The position numbers and the translations under genes were made by a program. A DNA stretch of 64,000 bases from Fragilaria crotonensis (lineage: Eukaryota; Bacillariophyta; Fragilariophyceae; Fragilariales; Fragilariaceae): NCBI GenBank assembly GCA_022925895.1, contig JAKSYS010000039.1:115485-179484 (forward strand), read 5' to 3'. Shown here in pieces: positions 24,803 through 35,547 of the stretch. The number at the start of each line of letters is the position of its first letter. Position 1 is the first letter of the stretch. The notes under the pieces were generated by a model, which was not told the DNA's origin, did not search any database, and was given only the letters and a program-made list of their open reading frames with translations.

Positions 24803-25636
24803 ATGCCATCCTCATCAACAGCAACACTTTTAATGGCAGGCTCGGTCGTTCTTGCTGCAGCCGCCGCCAGTCAGTTCTTTCCAAGCGGCCGTAGCAGCAA
24901 CGCTGGGGCCACCGAAATTAACGACGAGGACGAAGATTTCATTGACCAAGATCTAGTCTGCATGATCTTTGATCGACTTTTTTTGGAAATGCAGGCCGTC
25001 GTGGCACAGCTCACACAACAAGTGCAGCAGATTCAAATGTCCGGTCAGCACATTCCCGAGGCGCAGCTGCGCAAATTATTGACGGCCGAATTTGAACGTG
25101 CTCTCGTGGCGCGACAGGCGCAGGTCTTTGAGGATCACGACGTCGATGCCGACTGTCTGGAGGAAGCAACTTGGGAGTTTGTCGCCAATGAAGAACTTCG
25201 TGTTGTGAGAGCTGTGGAGCGATTCCAGAAATTATATGAGTCTATCAGTGGACAGTCCGTTGTTGGACGTCGTCCGGGAGTCAAGGTTCAATCAGTCGAA
25301 GCTCAAGTATTGGACGCTCAGAAGACGATTGCCGCCGCGACTGTTTACTTTGCGGCTTTGTCAAATGTGATGAAACAAATCTCCGCGGAGTTTCAAGCCG
25401 AGGGCAAGAATTTGCAAGATCCTACTGTAGCAATGGCCTTTCAACAGCAGTTTGCGACTCTCGCCAATGATGCTGGCGATGAGGCGCTGGAAACCATGGG
25501 TTTGACGATGAAGGACTTTCAGGCGTCGGTGGAGGCAAACTCACAGGACCCCCAGGTCGCTAGAAGCCTCACTATGCTTCAAATGCAACAGCAAAAGGAT
25601 TTGATGGAAATTGGATTGGTGCCATCAAGTATGTAA
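24803..25636 (+). CDS. Unknown 277-aa protein with N-terminal hydrophobic segment
   Basis: Not recognised. Intact frame. Residues 8-26 form a hydrophobic Ala-rich segment (signal peptide or anchor). An acidic patch (INDEDEDFIDQD) follows near residue 39. The rest is Gln/Ala/Glu-rich and probably helical, with likely coiled coil around residues 60-100 (MQAVVAQLTQQVQQIQM) and again near 190-270. There is no catalytic motif. A degraded second copy lies at 30139-30715, and in both places a metacaspase gene faces it from the other strand. The pairing reflects duplication of the block and does not by itself show shared function. Confidence 0.7.
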   Translation: MPSSSTATLLMAGSVVLAAAAASQFFPSGRSSNAGATEINDEDEDFIDQDLVCMIFDRLFLEMQAVVAQLTQQVQQIQMSGQHIPEAQLRKLLTAEFERALVARQAQVFEDHDVDADCLEEATWEFVANEELRVVRAVERFQKLYESISGQSVVGRRPGVKVQSVEAQVLDAQKTIAAATVYFAALSNVMKQISAEFQAEGKNLQDPTVAMAFQQQFATLANDAGDEALETMGLTMKDFQASVEANSQDPQVARSLTMLQMQQQKDLMEIGLVPSSM

Positions 25637-25673
25637 ATAGGAAAGCAATTCATTTCGAAATAGGTACTGGTTC

Positions 25674-25978
25674 TCAACTAAATATACTCCCAGTTATCAA
25701 GTCGGTTGGCACTGACATGGAATTCGACTGACCACCCGTTGCGAACTGGAATGGAACGTCCAAGACGGGGCCCGAGTGGCAGCAATCCATCACGTAGGTA
25801 CAGTAGGCACCCTCTCCGAAGGAGCCAACTAACGCCCTAACATGGTCATAATCGCGAATCTGACCATTCTGCTGGTAGGCCGAAGGTACAATGGCTTCGT
25901 CGCATCCATCTCCTGCAATATGGAGTCTTGGAGTTAGAGTAAATGTTCCCTTGTCACTCATCAAGCATTGAAGGAGAT
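25674..25978 (-). pseudogene. Metacaspase fragment (last exon only), copy 1 of the duplicated block
   Basis: Remnant of a type III metacaspase. It matches the last exon of the gene at 30849-32037, including DCCHSG around the catalytic Cys, and runs about 20 bp into intron 3 (acceptor ATTGCAG). It then stops at about 25978 in unrelated DNA. The C-terminal end is also gone. Compared with copy 2, roughly 200 bp are missing between CTCCCAGTT (about 25690) and the GTCGGTTGGC part. The His-containing exons are absent, so it cannot be an active protease. Confidence 0.85.
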
Positions 25979-27112
25979 AGAAACAAGGGATTGGTCCAGG
26001 GTGTGAATTTTTTCAATGATTGTTGTTGAAACAGGGTTTAGTGTTTTTTCATGAGAAACACACCAACAGTCAAACTAAATCAAGATGAGGTGTTCCACTC
26101 TGTTCTGGCCAAGAGTTGAATGACACAGCATGTTTGGACATAGTAGAGGAGGCTGTTCATCAAGTCAACCCCAATCGTCACCAAATGTGATGCATGTTGT
26201 TTCAAGATGCCTCCATTAGGACACTTCAAAGTGGAGCCCCTGCGCCGGTTTACATTCATTCAACTGCTGGGGAACATCTTATGAACATTAAAGGCAAGGA
26301 AACTACATTGAGGTATCAAGGGAAGTTCAAGGATTGTTGTCAACAGGGGACAATATGGGCGGTGCTCGGATTGTGGTAGTTGACAGCCGTTATGATTACA
26401 AGCAAAACAAGCCCATGAAACATAAACTTATCATCCTCCAACCACCGTGGAAAGGGAAACAGGAGGGCTTAGAGAATGTTGCCACCTAAACGCCGCTGCA
26501 GACAACCAATAATATCACTTCGAACCAATAAGTGCTTTAACTTCCATATCCCCTACACAAATGTTGCTCCAATTGTTTTATTCAAAAAGCATGTATCGGG
26601 ACCTCATTTCTTTGTTATTAATTCAACAGCATTCATGTTCTTGCAGGAAAGTGAGGTTGGTGGGTGAACAACAATTCAATGTATCAGCACTCTGTATTTT
26701 AGCACTTGAGCTCAAATGCAGCTCAAGATTTTAACACATCGAGGTGGGCCACCCATGTAAATGCTCTGAGTGACAAAGCGTTTTTCATGCCTGCAATTTC
26801 TTGGGAATGCATGCCACATGCTGATGCACCATTCTTCTTGTGGTCCAAGGTTGGTACAAGATGCAAGACAAACATGAAAAGCAGCATAACAGTTGAACCA
26901 AATGGTTTGCTTGATTTGGGCAAATGTGAGAGAAATTACGCGCGCACACAAAAATTATTTCTCATTCACTTTGAAACAATAACGAGGCGATGTATCATGT
27001 GATCATGTGTTAAATCATTGGTTCTAGGCAGTTGTTAGGTGGAAGTATGGGTCATCACGTAGCCTCCTTGTTGATTGCAATTTGCATTGATTTACTCATC
27101 ATCCCGGCACTC

Positions 27113-27401
27113 AGGACAAGGCTTGAATGCATGAAACTACTTAGGACTATGTTTACTTCCTGCTGAAAAAACGAAAATGCAAAGTACTTCAAATAAATTT
27201 GAGCGCACTTTCATTTAATGAAATTCTACGTCTAGCATGGCTGTTGTTTTCATGATTGTGGGAGGATAACAACAACAATTTGCATGCAAAAACTACAATC
27301 GTGGAGGCAAATCACAATCCGAAACTTGAGTGTTCTGTTATGTTGACTTCAACTTGACTACTACTAGCATTCCTGTTTCATAGGCCTTGATACAGCATGA
27401 A
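27113..27401. repeat. Dispersed repeat, copy A
   Basis: Clearly similar by eye to 38549-38884 in the same orientation. Shared blocks include AGGACAAGGCTT at the left, a CCTGCTGAAAAAA stretch, CTCATGATT/TTCATGATTGTG followed by GAGGATAACAACAA, AAACTTGAG, and ACTACTAGCATTC at the right end. Copy B has an insertion of about 40 bp. No coding capacity seen. Confidence 0.7.
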
Positions 27402-28508
27402 TTAAGCAAGCAGATTCAATAAAAATGAAAAACAGTGAGAACCTTTGCGATTCAAAGTCATGTTTGTTCTCGTCACAACACTTGTTAGGATTGGTGGTCT
27501 CAGAACTGCATACCACTCTGTTCCACCAAAAAGAATGCCATTTGCCCAAACAGAAGGTATATTCTGGAACTTCACAAGATTTCACATCCATTTATTGTTT
27601 GTCAAAAAAGCCACAATTCTGCAAGAATAGCAAGCAACATTGTTTCATTGTTCATTTTTGAGGAGCTATAAATCAAAAATTGTCCTCGCAGCAGTTTTTC
27701 ATACTGAAGCCCTGGCTCTTGAGTCCCCCAATTACTAAGAGACCTTAAGGATGGTTGCAGACAAGGAGCAGCAGGATGACAAACCTACTACTTGCTAGGG
27801 AGATAAGACAGGCTCATTTTCATATTGTTGTTTGGTCCTATTTTGTAGATAAGCACAAGACTAACTGATTTTCTTGAATGGCAAGGCATGCGATTGATTT
27901 ACTGAATGATCCTGAAGTTGCTCACGTAGGGCTTGTGCTGATATTCTCCTCGTTTTATCTTGACTTGCATGGAACTTCTTACTAGCTTGTTGTTGTTGTT
28001 GTGAATACCCCATTTAGAAATTTTGTGCTTTCATCATTGTCATTCAGCTCCTGTAACAACCAAGAAACAATATCATCTAGTACTTGCTGTGCAGTTAGTA
28101 ACTCTGTTCCTTACACCTTTCACCCATTGGCAACAAAGAGGTTCTTGTTGAGGGTCAGGAGCACCAAGATGCCTGTATTTGATGTTGTTCAGCCATGAAG
28201 TTGTTCGCTTCTTGTGAATATTTGGAATCTTTTGGTCTATGGACAAATCAATTTTTAATACCAGCAGAAATTTTCAGTCATAGCAAGCATTCGAGTACTG
28301 GAGTACTGTGTACGTACTACAATACAGCAATTAAGGTACTGTACAGCCAGTTGGTTGCAGGAATTTAAAACTGGAACAAAGATAGCTAAAATTGTATCAC
28401 ATCCCGGACCTTCCGTCTGTCGCCACCGCCGCTAGTAGTTACTACCAGGTACTCCACTCGTCGAGTGTTTTTAGTCTGAACACCGCGGCAGCACGTTAAT
28501 TAGGTCTG

Positions 28509-28510
<2 letters not shown>

Positions 28511-28542
<32 letters not shown>
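28511..28542 (+). repeat. T32 homopolymer
   Basis: An uninterrupted run of 32 T about 180 bp upstream of the EamA gene start. It could be the poly(A) tail of a retroinserted sequence on the minus strand or a simple replication-slippage tract. Confidence 0.9.
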
Positions 28543-28724
28543 CCAGTACAGAGTACTCAATCAAACTACTGGTAGGTAATACAGTGCTGAGCACCATTAC
28601 TGTAGTACATACATACAGTATATACACGTCACAGACAAGGCGGAGAATGCGCATTCTTCGCCCATTTGAGGATGCTGGAACTCATTCTCCACAAAATCTG
28701 TCACACGAATGTTGACGCCGACAG

Positions 28725-30047
28725 ATGGCGAAGATTTACAATGCTCGACTCATCAATACAGGAAGCCTTGCGAGAATGATGGCAACGAATCGTCGATTAA
28801 GGCGACGATCCACGCGCAACATTCAGTCTCCTAGCTTGACTGGAATTACGTTAATGATGCTGCTTTGTGTTGGGTCAAGTTTCCAAGCCCTACCTGGACC
28901 GTTGGATCGTAGGTTATCCATCGATAACTTCGATCGAGTACCTTTCTTGAGCATGGTAACACCCCCGAAAGAATCAAGTCATGATATGGCGCACGATATG
29001 GCGCACGATATTGACGTGAAAGAAATAGACGACCTGCCTGAAACTACATTTTCAAAGCAGCAACTGCCTATCACGGAGAGGGTGTTGTCGACATACCTTG
29101 GACCTCGTGTTACCCTCGCTGTATGTGCCTGTATATACGGAACCAACTTCCCTCTCGGTGCCATTATGGATGAGGCTTTGCCAGCATCTGCCGTTACCTG
29201 TTCAAGGATGGTCATTGCTAGTCTGGTACTCTCCCCATTTCTCTTTCAGCTCCAACCGAGACTGTCAGGTCGAGTTTTGATCTGTGGTTTGTTTACATCG
29301 ATGGGGTACATCACCCAATCACTGGCGCTTGTGGACACAAGCCCTGCCAAAGTGAGCTTCCTGGGGGCAGCGGCTGTTTTGATTTGCCCACTATTGGAGT
29401 TTCTCGTCGATCGGAAGCCGATCGGTCCGAAAAATGCTCCCCAAATCTGGATTGCCGCACTTTTGTGCCTATTTGGCGTTGGGGTGTTGGAACTGTGGGA
29501 TCCTTCCGACTCCGCGACAAACGTGTTTGCACAGGTCGGATTGGGCGATGGGTTTGCACTGCTGCAAGCTGTTGGCTTTGGTACCAGCATATTCTTGTCG
29601 GAGAAAATGATGAAAGGCGAACCCAGTCAAGCCCTTCCTATTACAGCTGGCTTGGTCGGGACGACTGCCTTTATGTCCATGATATGGTGCTTGTTGGATG
29701 GTTGGATGCAGCAGCCTGGTTCGGAGATGTTCACGCTACCAAACCTTTTATTCGAACCTTCCATGACACAGGTCGCGTTGGCCTTGATATATACTGGCGT
29801 AATTTCTACTTCCATGAACTTCGTAGTGGAAGTTGCAGCACTCGGACGAGTACCACCGGCGGAAGCCTCTGTTATCTTGGCTACGGAGCCCTTGTGGGCA
29901 GCCTTGTTTGCATCGGTGGCCCTTCATGAGAGCTTTGGTGCCAATGACATTGTTGGAGGGGCGTTGATCGTGGCTGCGTGCCTGACAAACTCACTTGCAC
30001 CTGCCGACGTGCGAAGGATGCTCGGCCAAGGTGTAGAAGAACTATAG
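28725..30047 (+). CDS. EamA-family (DMT) transporter, probably plastid-targeted
   Basis: Intact 440-aa frame. An N-terminal hydrophobic stretch GITLMMLLCVGSSF|QALPG (about residues 41-60) looks like a signal peptide with Phe at the cleavage site, so plastid delivery is plausible. A 12-base direct repeat encodes HDMAHDMAHDI near residues 86-96. The ten-helix EamA body starts near residue 128 with LAVCACIYGTNFPLGAIMDE. It continues through GRVLICGLFTSMGYITQSLAL, SPAKVSFLGAAAVLICPLLE, YTGVISTSMNFVVEVAALGR and the conserved PPAEASVILATEPLWAALFA. The substrate is unknown. The gene lies between the two copies of the duplicated block and is not itself duplicated here. Confidence 0.85.
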   Translation: MAKIYNARLINTGSLARMMATNRRLRRRSTRNIQSPSLTGITLMMLLCVGSSFQALPGPLDRRLSIDNFDRVPFLSMVTPPKESSHDMAHDMAHDIDVKEIDDLPETTFSKQQLPITERVLSTYLGPRVTLAVCACIYGTNFPLGAIMDEALPASAVTCSRMVIASLVLSPFLFQLQPRLSGRVLICGLFTSMGYITQSLALVDTSPAKVSFLGAAAVLICPLLEFLVDRKPIGPKNAPQIWIAALLCLFGVGVLELWDPSDSATNVFAQVGLGDGFALLQAVGFGTSIFLSEKMMKGEPSQALPITAGLVGTTAFMSMIWCLLDGWMQQPGSEMFTLPNLLFEPSMTQVALALIYTGVISTSMNFVVEVAALGRVPPAEASVILATEPLWAALFASVALHESFGANDIVGGALIVAACLTNSLAPADVRRMLGQGVEEL

Positions 30048-30138
30048 ACAAAGGGCAATAAGCTCTGCTATAAGCCTACGTACATAGAAACCATAGACAA
30101 TCTGCAAATGAATATTTGAAACACAGCATCTTTTTGAA

Positions 30139-30715
30139 CAGGCTCGGTCGTTCTTCATGCCGCCGCCACCAGTCAGGGTTCTTCGCAAGGGGCCGTGACA
30201 GCAACTTTGGGGCCACCGATAGGAACGACAAGGACGAAGATTTCATTGTCCAAGATCTAATCTAAAATATCTTTGATCGTCTTTTTTAGAAAATGCAGGC
30301 CGTTCCCGAGGCGCAGTAGCGCCAATTATTGACGGCCGAATGTGAACGTGCTATTGTTTGGCGCGACTGGCGCAGGTCGATGCCAACTGTCTGGAGGAAG
30401 CAACTTGGAAAGTTGTCGCCAATTAAGAACTGCGTATTGTGAGTGCTGTGGAAAGGTTCCAGATACTCTTCGAATCTATCAGTGGGACATCGTCCGGGAG
30501 TTAAGGTTCAATCTGTCGAAGCTCAAGTATTGGACGCTCAGAAGACGATAGCCGCCGCATCTTTTTGCTTTGCGCCTATGTCGAATGCCATGAAGCAAAT
30601 CATCGCGCAGTTTCTACAAGCCTCACTCTACTTCAAATACAACAGTAAAAGGATTTGATTGAAATTAGTTTGATGCCATCACGTATGCCAAAAAAAAACA
30701 ATTCCTTTCGAAATA
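30139..30715 (+). pseudogene. Dead second copy of the 277-aa unknown gene
   Basis: Nucleotide similarity to 24837-25690 is obvious (for example the CGTCCGGGAGT(C/T)AAGGTTCA segment). The copy lacks the start region, has stops in frame (a TAG near 30318), loses about 54 bp after the CAGGCCG site and about 150 bp near the 3' end, and has several small indels. It still continues into the same 3' flank (GGTACTGGTTCTCAACTAAATAT) and into the facing metacaspase gene. Confidence 0.88.
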
Positions 30716-30848
30716 GGTACTGGTTCTCAACTAAATATGCTCCCAGTTTCTACTCTATCTACCCACAAAAGCTCGTCTAGTTGACATTTTTCTGCGTCGT
30801 ATGTCATCAGGGACGTGAACACAAATACTCGAGGCCTCGTTGCCCGCT

Positions 30849-32037
30849 TTATAAGATATTGCAGCATGTTTGCGCAATCTTTATCATGTCGTCGGTACTC
30901 AAATCGCCGTCAGCCAACAGGGTCTGAGCCATACTCAACAAAGGACCAAAGTCAAAGTCGGCCGGCACTGACATGGAATCCGACTGACCATCCGCGGCGA
31001 ACTGGAAGGGGAGATCCAAAACGGAGCCAGAGTGGCAGCAGTCCATGACGAAAGTACAGTAGACACCCTCCCGGAAGGAGCCAACTAACGCCTTGTAAAG
31101 GTCGTCATCACGAATCTGACCATTCTGCTGGTAGTCCAAAGGTACAAGGGTTTCGTCATATCCATCCTCTGCGATGTGGAGTCCCGGAGTTAGAGTAAGT
31201 GATCTCCGGCACTTGGTCACGCATCAAGCATTGATAAACAACTGCAAAAACTTACTCTCATCCGAATTGTCGTCAGCAAGCTTTCCTCCGTGTCCACTAT
31301 AATGGCAAAAGACGGCATCACCCGCGACTGACTCGGCAACAATGTTCTTGTATGCGGCCAAGATGTTTTCGCGCGTGGGTGACGTGTGACTTCCGTCATC
31401 CAGGAGGAGCGTAATGTTGCTCTCCTCAAAGCCATGAACGTCCATAATGTACTCCTTCATGTTCTTCACATCGTTGTGGCAACCACTCAGCTCACCGGGA
31501 TTGTGGCCTAAAAAGAGGCGACAAAATGAATCCGTTAGAAAGAAGTGAGCACGACATTGTGGATATCGTTAGTGAACGCACCGACATAGTTGATTCCAAT
31601 CATTACGGCACGTTTGGTTCCGGTAATACTGGGAGGCACCAAATCAAATTTCTCAGTGATGTCAAGTGGGCGAGAAGCAGAAAGCTGTGGAATTTGAGTA
31701 TAATTCGCAGCCTTGAGAATCTCCCGCATCTGGAGCAGGACTTGTTGATAACTGAGATCCTCGCCAGTCTTATGGTGATCAGCATACAAAATCTTCAGCA
31801 TGGCGGAGGTACATGCTCCACCAGCACGCCCCGCAGGATCAGGGGAGTTGGAAACTTGCCACATCCGAAACATCCTGTCATGGAAAATAGAAAGTAGAGA
31901 ATGAGATTCGAGCCAGACATACGACCCATATTCCTCAAAAGACTTACAGCAGAGGTTTGCTCGTCACGGCATCCGGAATACATACGAATTTCAGCAGGGA
32001 TTGCCTTCTTGGCTTGTTCCAGAGCGTCGTCAGACAT
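30849..32037 (-). CDS. Type III metacaspase, four exons, one frame break
   Basis: Cysteine protease cleaving after Arg/Lys (family property), with the p10-like part in front of p20. Exons run 31948-32037, 31582-31874, 31256-31507 and 30849-31168. Introns are 31875-31947, 31508-31581 and 31169-31255, all GT-AG. The p10 part shows [23 protein letters not shown] and the [11 protein letters not shown] end. p20 shows [20 protein letters not shown], the catalytic His in HYSGHG and the catalytic Cys in [10 protein letters not shown]4 run at 31842-31845 (C4 on the coding strand) carries one base too many: [11 protein letters not shown] then runs into a stop, whereas dropping one base gives DPAGRAGG and a 317-aa protein. 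This is either an assembly indel or a recent null allele. A retroelement begins about 290 bp upstream. Confidence 0.78.
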
Positions 32038-32324
32038 GGTCAATCGCAGAACAGGTTTGCTTGTCGTAAATCTTAGATTCGGAAACTGGGGATGGCGATG
32101 ATGCGGGAACATGCAAGCATATCCCGCCTCAGTGGCTACTCGACGTTCCTATCGGTCTAGGTAAGGCGAGGTGGGTGTAGTTGGTGGTGGTGACATTTTA
32201 CTATGCGTTACCGTACCAACCACCCCAGTAGGACCTTAGCGCTGCTTGGCAGTGCGTACCGTCCTACCGTTCGTCCCCGGGGGCCAAGCGGCAAAGGGTG
32301 GGAGCTGAAGGCGTGGGTGGGAGA

Positions 32325-33273
32325 TCAAGAGGCCGGGCTGAGCTGGAAGGAGCCGCCGCGCAGCATCGCGGCGGCTAAGCCCGTCATGACCGGTTGAGCT
32401 TGCACATGCAAGTATCGGTACATCTCGTCAGACCGCCATCGGCCGATGAGCCGAATGCGGTCACTGTCGACCCCCGGCGCAGAGGAGTGCCATGGCGCCG
32501 CCAGACCGTGTCGAGCGCACCGACACGTCGGAAAGTGTGTAGGCGGGATCAGGATGGAGCATGATGGCGGCGCGGATCCGGGTGGTGAGGTCCGACGAGG
32601 TGATGTACCGGAAAGGGCCTGACGCGTGAGCGCGGAAGGCGTTGAGGGGAGTGTCCAGGTCTGCGCCTGCGTGACGCAGAGCCCGAACCCTGACGGCAAT
32701 ACAATGGACGGGGCATAGATGGGCATGGCCGGAGCGGCCATGGCCAATGGTTTCATTGCGGACGCCGTTCTTTTGCTCGCGGAAGGTGAGGCACACGAAG
32801 GTAGCCGCAAGGAGGTCGGCGTCCGAGCAGTGCAGGGTGTCGAGGGCCCGCGAACCGATCCACAGACGGATGTCGCGGAGGCGAAACAAGGGGCCGCCGG
32901 TAGGGTGGAGGGGTTTGCCGAGGTATTCGCCCGGGCGAAGGAGAAAGAAGAAACCAAGCACGAGACACTCCGCTGCAGCACGTGCCGCGAGAGTGGCGTC
33001 GAGGTGAGCCAGTGTCCAAATTTGTGTGACGACCGTCAATGGGAGGGGTTTGACCCGGAGAGGCGGCGGATCCTCCTTTTTCCAGGCACGAAGAAGCGCA
33101 GCGATACGAAAATCCACGTCGCCTTGGGGTGTCAGACGAGGGTCAGGGGACCCCATACCGGCGTACGTCTGACCCACCGCTCGTAAGGCGTCCTCCACTG
33201 TCCGAGAGCGGACAGTGTCGCGGCCGGGAGCGAGCGCTCCGGTGCGGTAGCGATGGGCGAAGAGCTGCAACAA
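32325..33273 (-). CDS. Tyrosine recombinase of the DIRS-like element
   Basis: Integrates the circular cDNA of the element by strand exchange with a 3'-phosphotyrosine link (family knowledge). Seen: the first catalytic Arg in FFLLRPGEYLG, the second box SVRSTRSGGAMALL with Arg in TRSGGA, the IGRW motif and the likely nucleophile Tyr in DEMYRYLHVQ. The usual His of the second box is replaced (SVRS), as I recall for related algal elements. The frame breaks at a C5 run at 32471-32475 (G5 on the coding strand). Dropping one G joins ALLCAG to VDSDRIRLIGRW. The start at 33273 overlaps the RT frame, so it may be expressed as a fusion or by re-initiation. Confidence 0.78.
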
Positions 33274-35523
33274 GCGAACGGGGTCGTTGCCGAGGTGGTG
33301 GGGGTCGACACGGAGGCGTGAGCAGAAGTCGCACCAGAGAGACCAGGCGGAGGAGGCGGCGGAGCGTCGTTGTTTGGAAACCCGTCGTGTGGACGTTTCT
33401 TGAAGAGCGCACCAGTCAAGGCAGAACTGGTGGCGCTCGAGAGGGGAAACAGCCGCCAGGAGGTCGCCTGTGGGTAGGAGAGATTGAAGTGAGTGAGGAA
33501 GGCGTCGTCAGACAGATCCCATCGACGACTGGCGGCGTCCGCCATGGCATTGACAGGGCCGGGGATGTAATGATGGCGGGCAAGGTAGCGATGGTGACGT
33601 TGGTGCAACGCATTGTATTGGAGAAGGTATGCGCGTGTGGCAACGGAGGTGGAGGATCCTTTGTCTGACCACGCGATGGCGGCGCGGTTGTCCCCCGCAA
33701 TCCAGATCGTGCGCTCTCGAACATCACTGGCATGCGCAACAATATCCTTCTGCGCAATCATACCTGTCAGCTCCAAATCCGAAATCGAGATGGAACCGTG
33801 GGGATTGTCGGACGTGATGAGCGCGTTGGAGACGGCGGTCGGAAACTTGGAGCGCCATACCAGGGGAGCTTCCCGTGTGTCCGTAGGGAACCACACGCCG
33901 CCCATGCCGACCTGGCAGGCATCGCTGGCGCCAACGTGGGACGGGAAAGTCGGCACTAGTTCTGGGAGTCGCGTTGGCCGTGCCGCTAACGAGTCGACCA
34001 GTGCAGTGAAGTCGGCGGCCGTATCGTAGACGTGCCTTGTCAGGCGCACGCGATGTTGGTCGCCGCGACTGAGAGCATGCTGGAGAACCGAGAAAAGGCC
34101 CCGTGTTCCCGGCAACGCAGGGGACATGGAACGTAATTCTCCCAGCAGTCGGTGCCACTTGGACGTAGCCAGCCGCTTTCGTGGAGGTTGTAACCACTGC
34201 AAGACCTCGCGAAGCCGTGTGAGGCGATGTGGAGGCAGTGTGAGTGTGAGGGCCTCTGTGTCCAAGTCCCATCCGAGGATGCGTTTCTTGGTTGACCAGC
34301 AGGCCTCACCTTTCAACATTTTCTTAATGGAGGCCGGTTCCTTCCGCGTGGTTGGGTCGCATTCGGTGAGGGGACGAAAGACCTCATCGATGGAGGTGAG
34401 GGCAGCGCGTAACACCTTCGTGCGTTGGTGCTGCGTTTGTGCGAGGAGCAGGAAATCATCGACGTAAACGTCGACGGTCGCCAAGGGCGGCCGTTTGCTG
34501 GAGATCTTACCCGCGGTGGCACGGGCCGGCGTGGCCACGGGCGACAAGGTCTCCAGGTCGTCGGGAGGTGTGGCGGCCACTGCCTCCAGTCGATGTGTGC
34601 TCCGAAGCCGAGGGTCGCCAGTCGCCAACATCAAATTGGCCAGATCGCATGATGTTTCCGTCAACGTGCTGAAGTATGCAGGCGACTCGACCCATCCCAT
34701 GCATGGGGAGTGCTAAGGGGAAAGCAATTAGTGGTGCGTTGCCAGGGGAAGTTGGTAAAGCGACGCCTAGTTTTGGCACATCATCTATTTGGACCCACAC
34801 TCGATAGAACCCATCTGCAATGTCTATCTTGGCCATATAGGTCGGTCCGAATCGCGGGTCAGCATGCACGATCTTGCTGAGGACCCGCTGCAGAGCTCGC
34901 CCGAATTGCATGGCCTCACGAGGTGCGAGCTGAAGCGTGGCCAGGTTTACTCCGGAGAAGGTGTAGTCAACAATCAGCCTTGGCCGGCGGTCACGTTGTG
35001 GGACTACTCCGAGTGGCGAGATGCGTAAGTTTGGCCAATCCTTCACAACAGAATAGGGAAGCACCAACCAATAGCCCTGTCGACAGAAATCTAACATCTC
35101 CTTGGCGACGAACTCGCGTTCGCCATCCGATGACCGATGCGGTCCCCGTACCACGGCGCGCCTCTTTGTGTCATCGCTCCATGGGAGTGTTGCCATGGGT
35201 ACAGCGGCTCCGCGGCGTCGCAAATGATCCAGGAGACGTGCTGCCTTGTGCGGAAGATTGCGTACGCCCGCAGATATGTTCGAATGCCCCCGCAAGTCTG
35301 ATACCACACATCTCCAGCCCGCGGACCTAACACAACGCTCCGTCTCTTCCGCTAACTTACCGAGTGAGGCCTCCGCCTCGGACATGCACTCCGCCGCACG
35401 CTTGCGAGTCGTCCCGTTGATATCTTTGGTTGCCCCGATCTTTCGTCCGGTCAACGCGGCCGGTCGAGTGTGTTCGGTTGTGTCACCCGCCGCCCAGGGC
35501 GGTGCCTCGAGAAGCCAGGGCAA
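33132..35523 (-). CDS. Reverse transcriptase-RNase H of the DIRS-like element
   Basis: RT motifs: SPLGVVPQRDRRPRLIVDYT, KIDIADGFYRV, GWVESPAYFSTL and the catalytic VYVDDFLLL. RNase H motifs: SDACQVGMGGVW, ISDLELTGM, IAGDNRAAIAW and NAMADAASR. A frame break at the G4 run 34705-34708 (C4 on the coding strand) separates the finger/palm start from the YVDD part. Removing one base joins LP to CMGWVESPAY. The C-terminal 100 residues after RNase H are Pro/Ser/Thr-rich and run over the start of the recombinase. Confidence 0.85.
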
Positions 35524-35547
35524 TGCGCAATCGCCCTGGCGTACCCG

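Larger units (their letters stand above)
25979..28724. other. Gene-poor, AT-rich stretch with decayed repeats
   Basis: No gene recognised. Contains one copy of a dispersed repeat (27113-27401, listed separately), scattered short frames of possible transposon origin (about 26190-26480 and 26700-27000), a GTAC-rich patch at about 28290-28350 and a T32 tract at 28511-28542. Confidence 0.4.
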
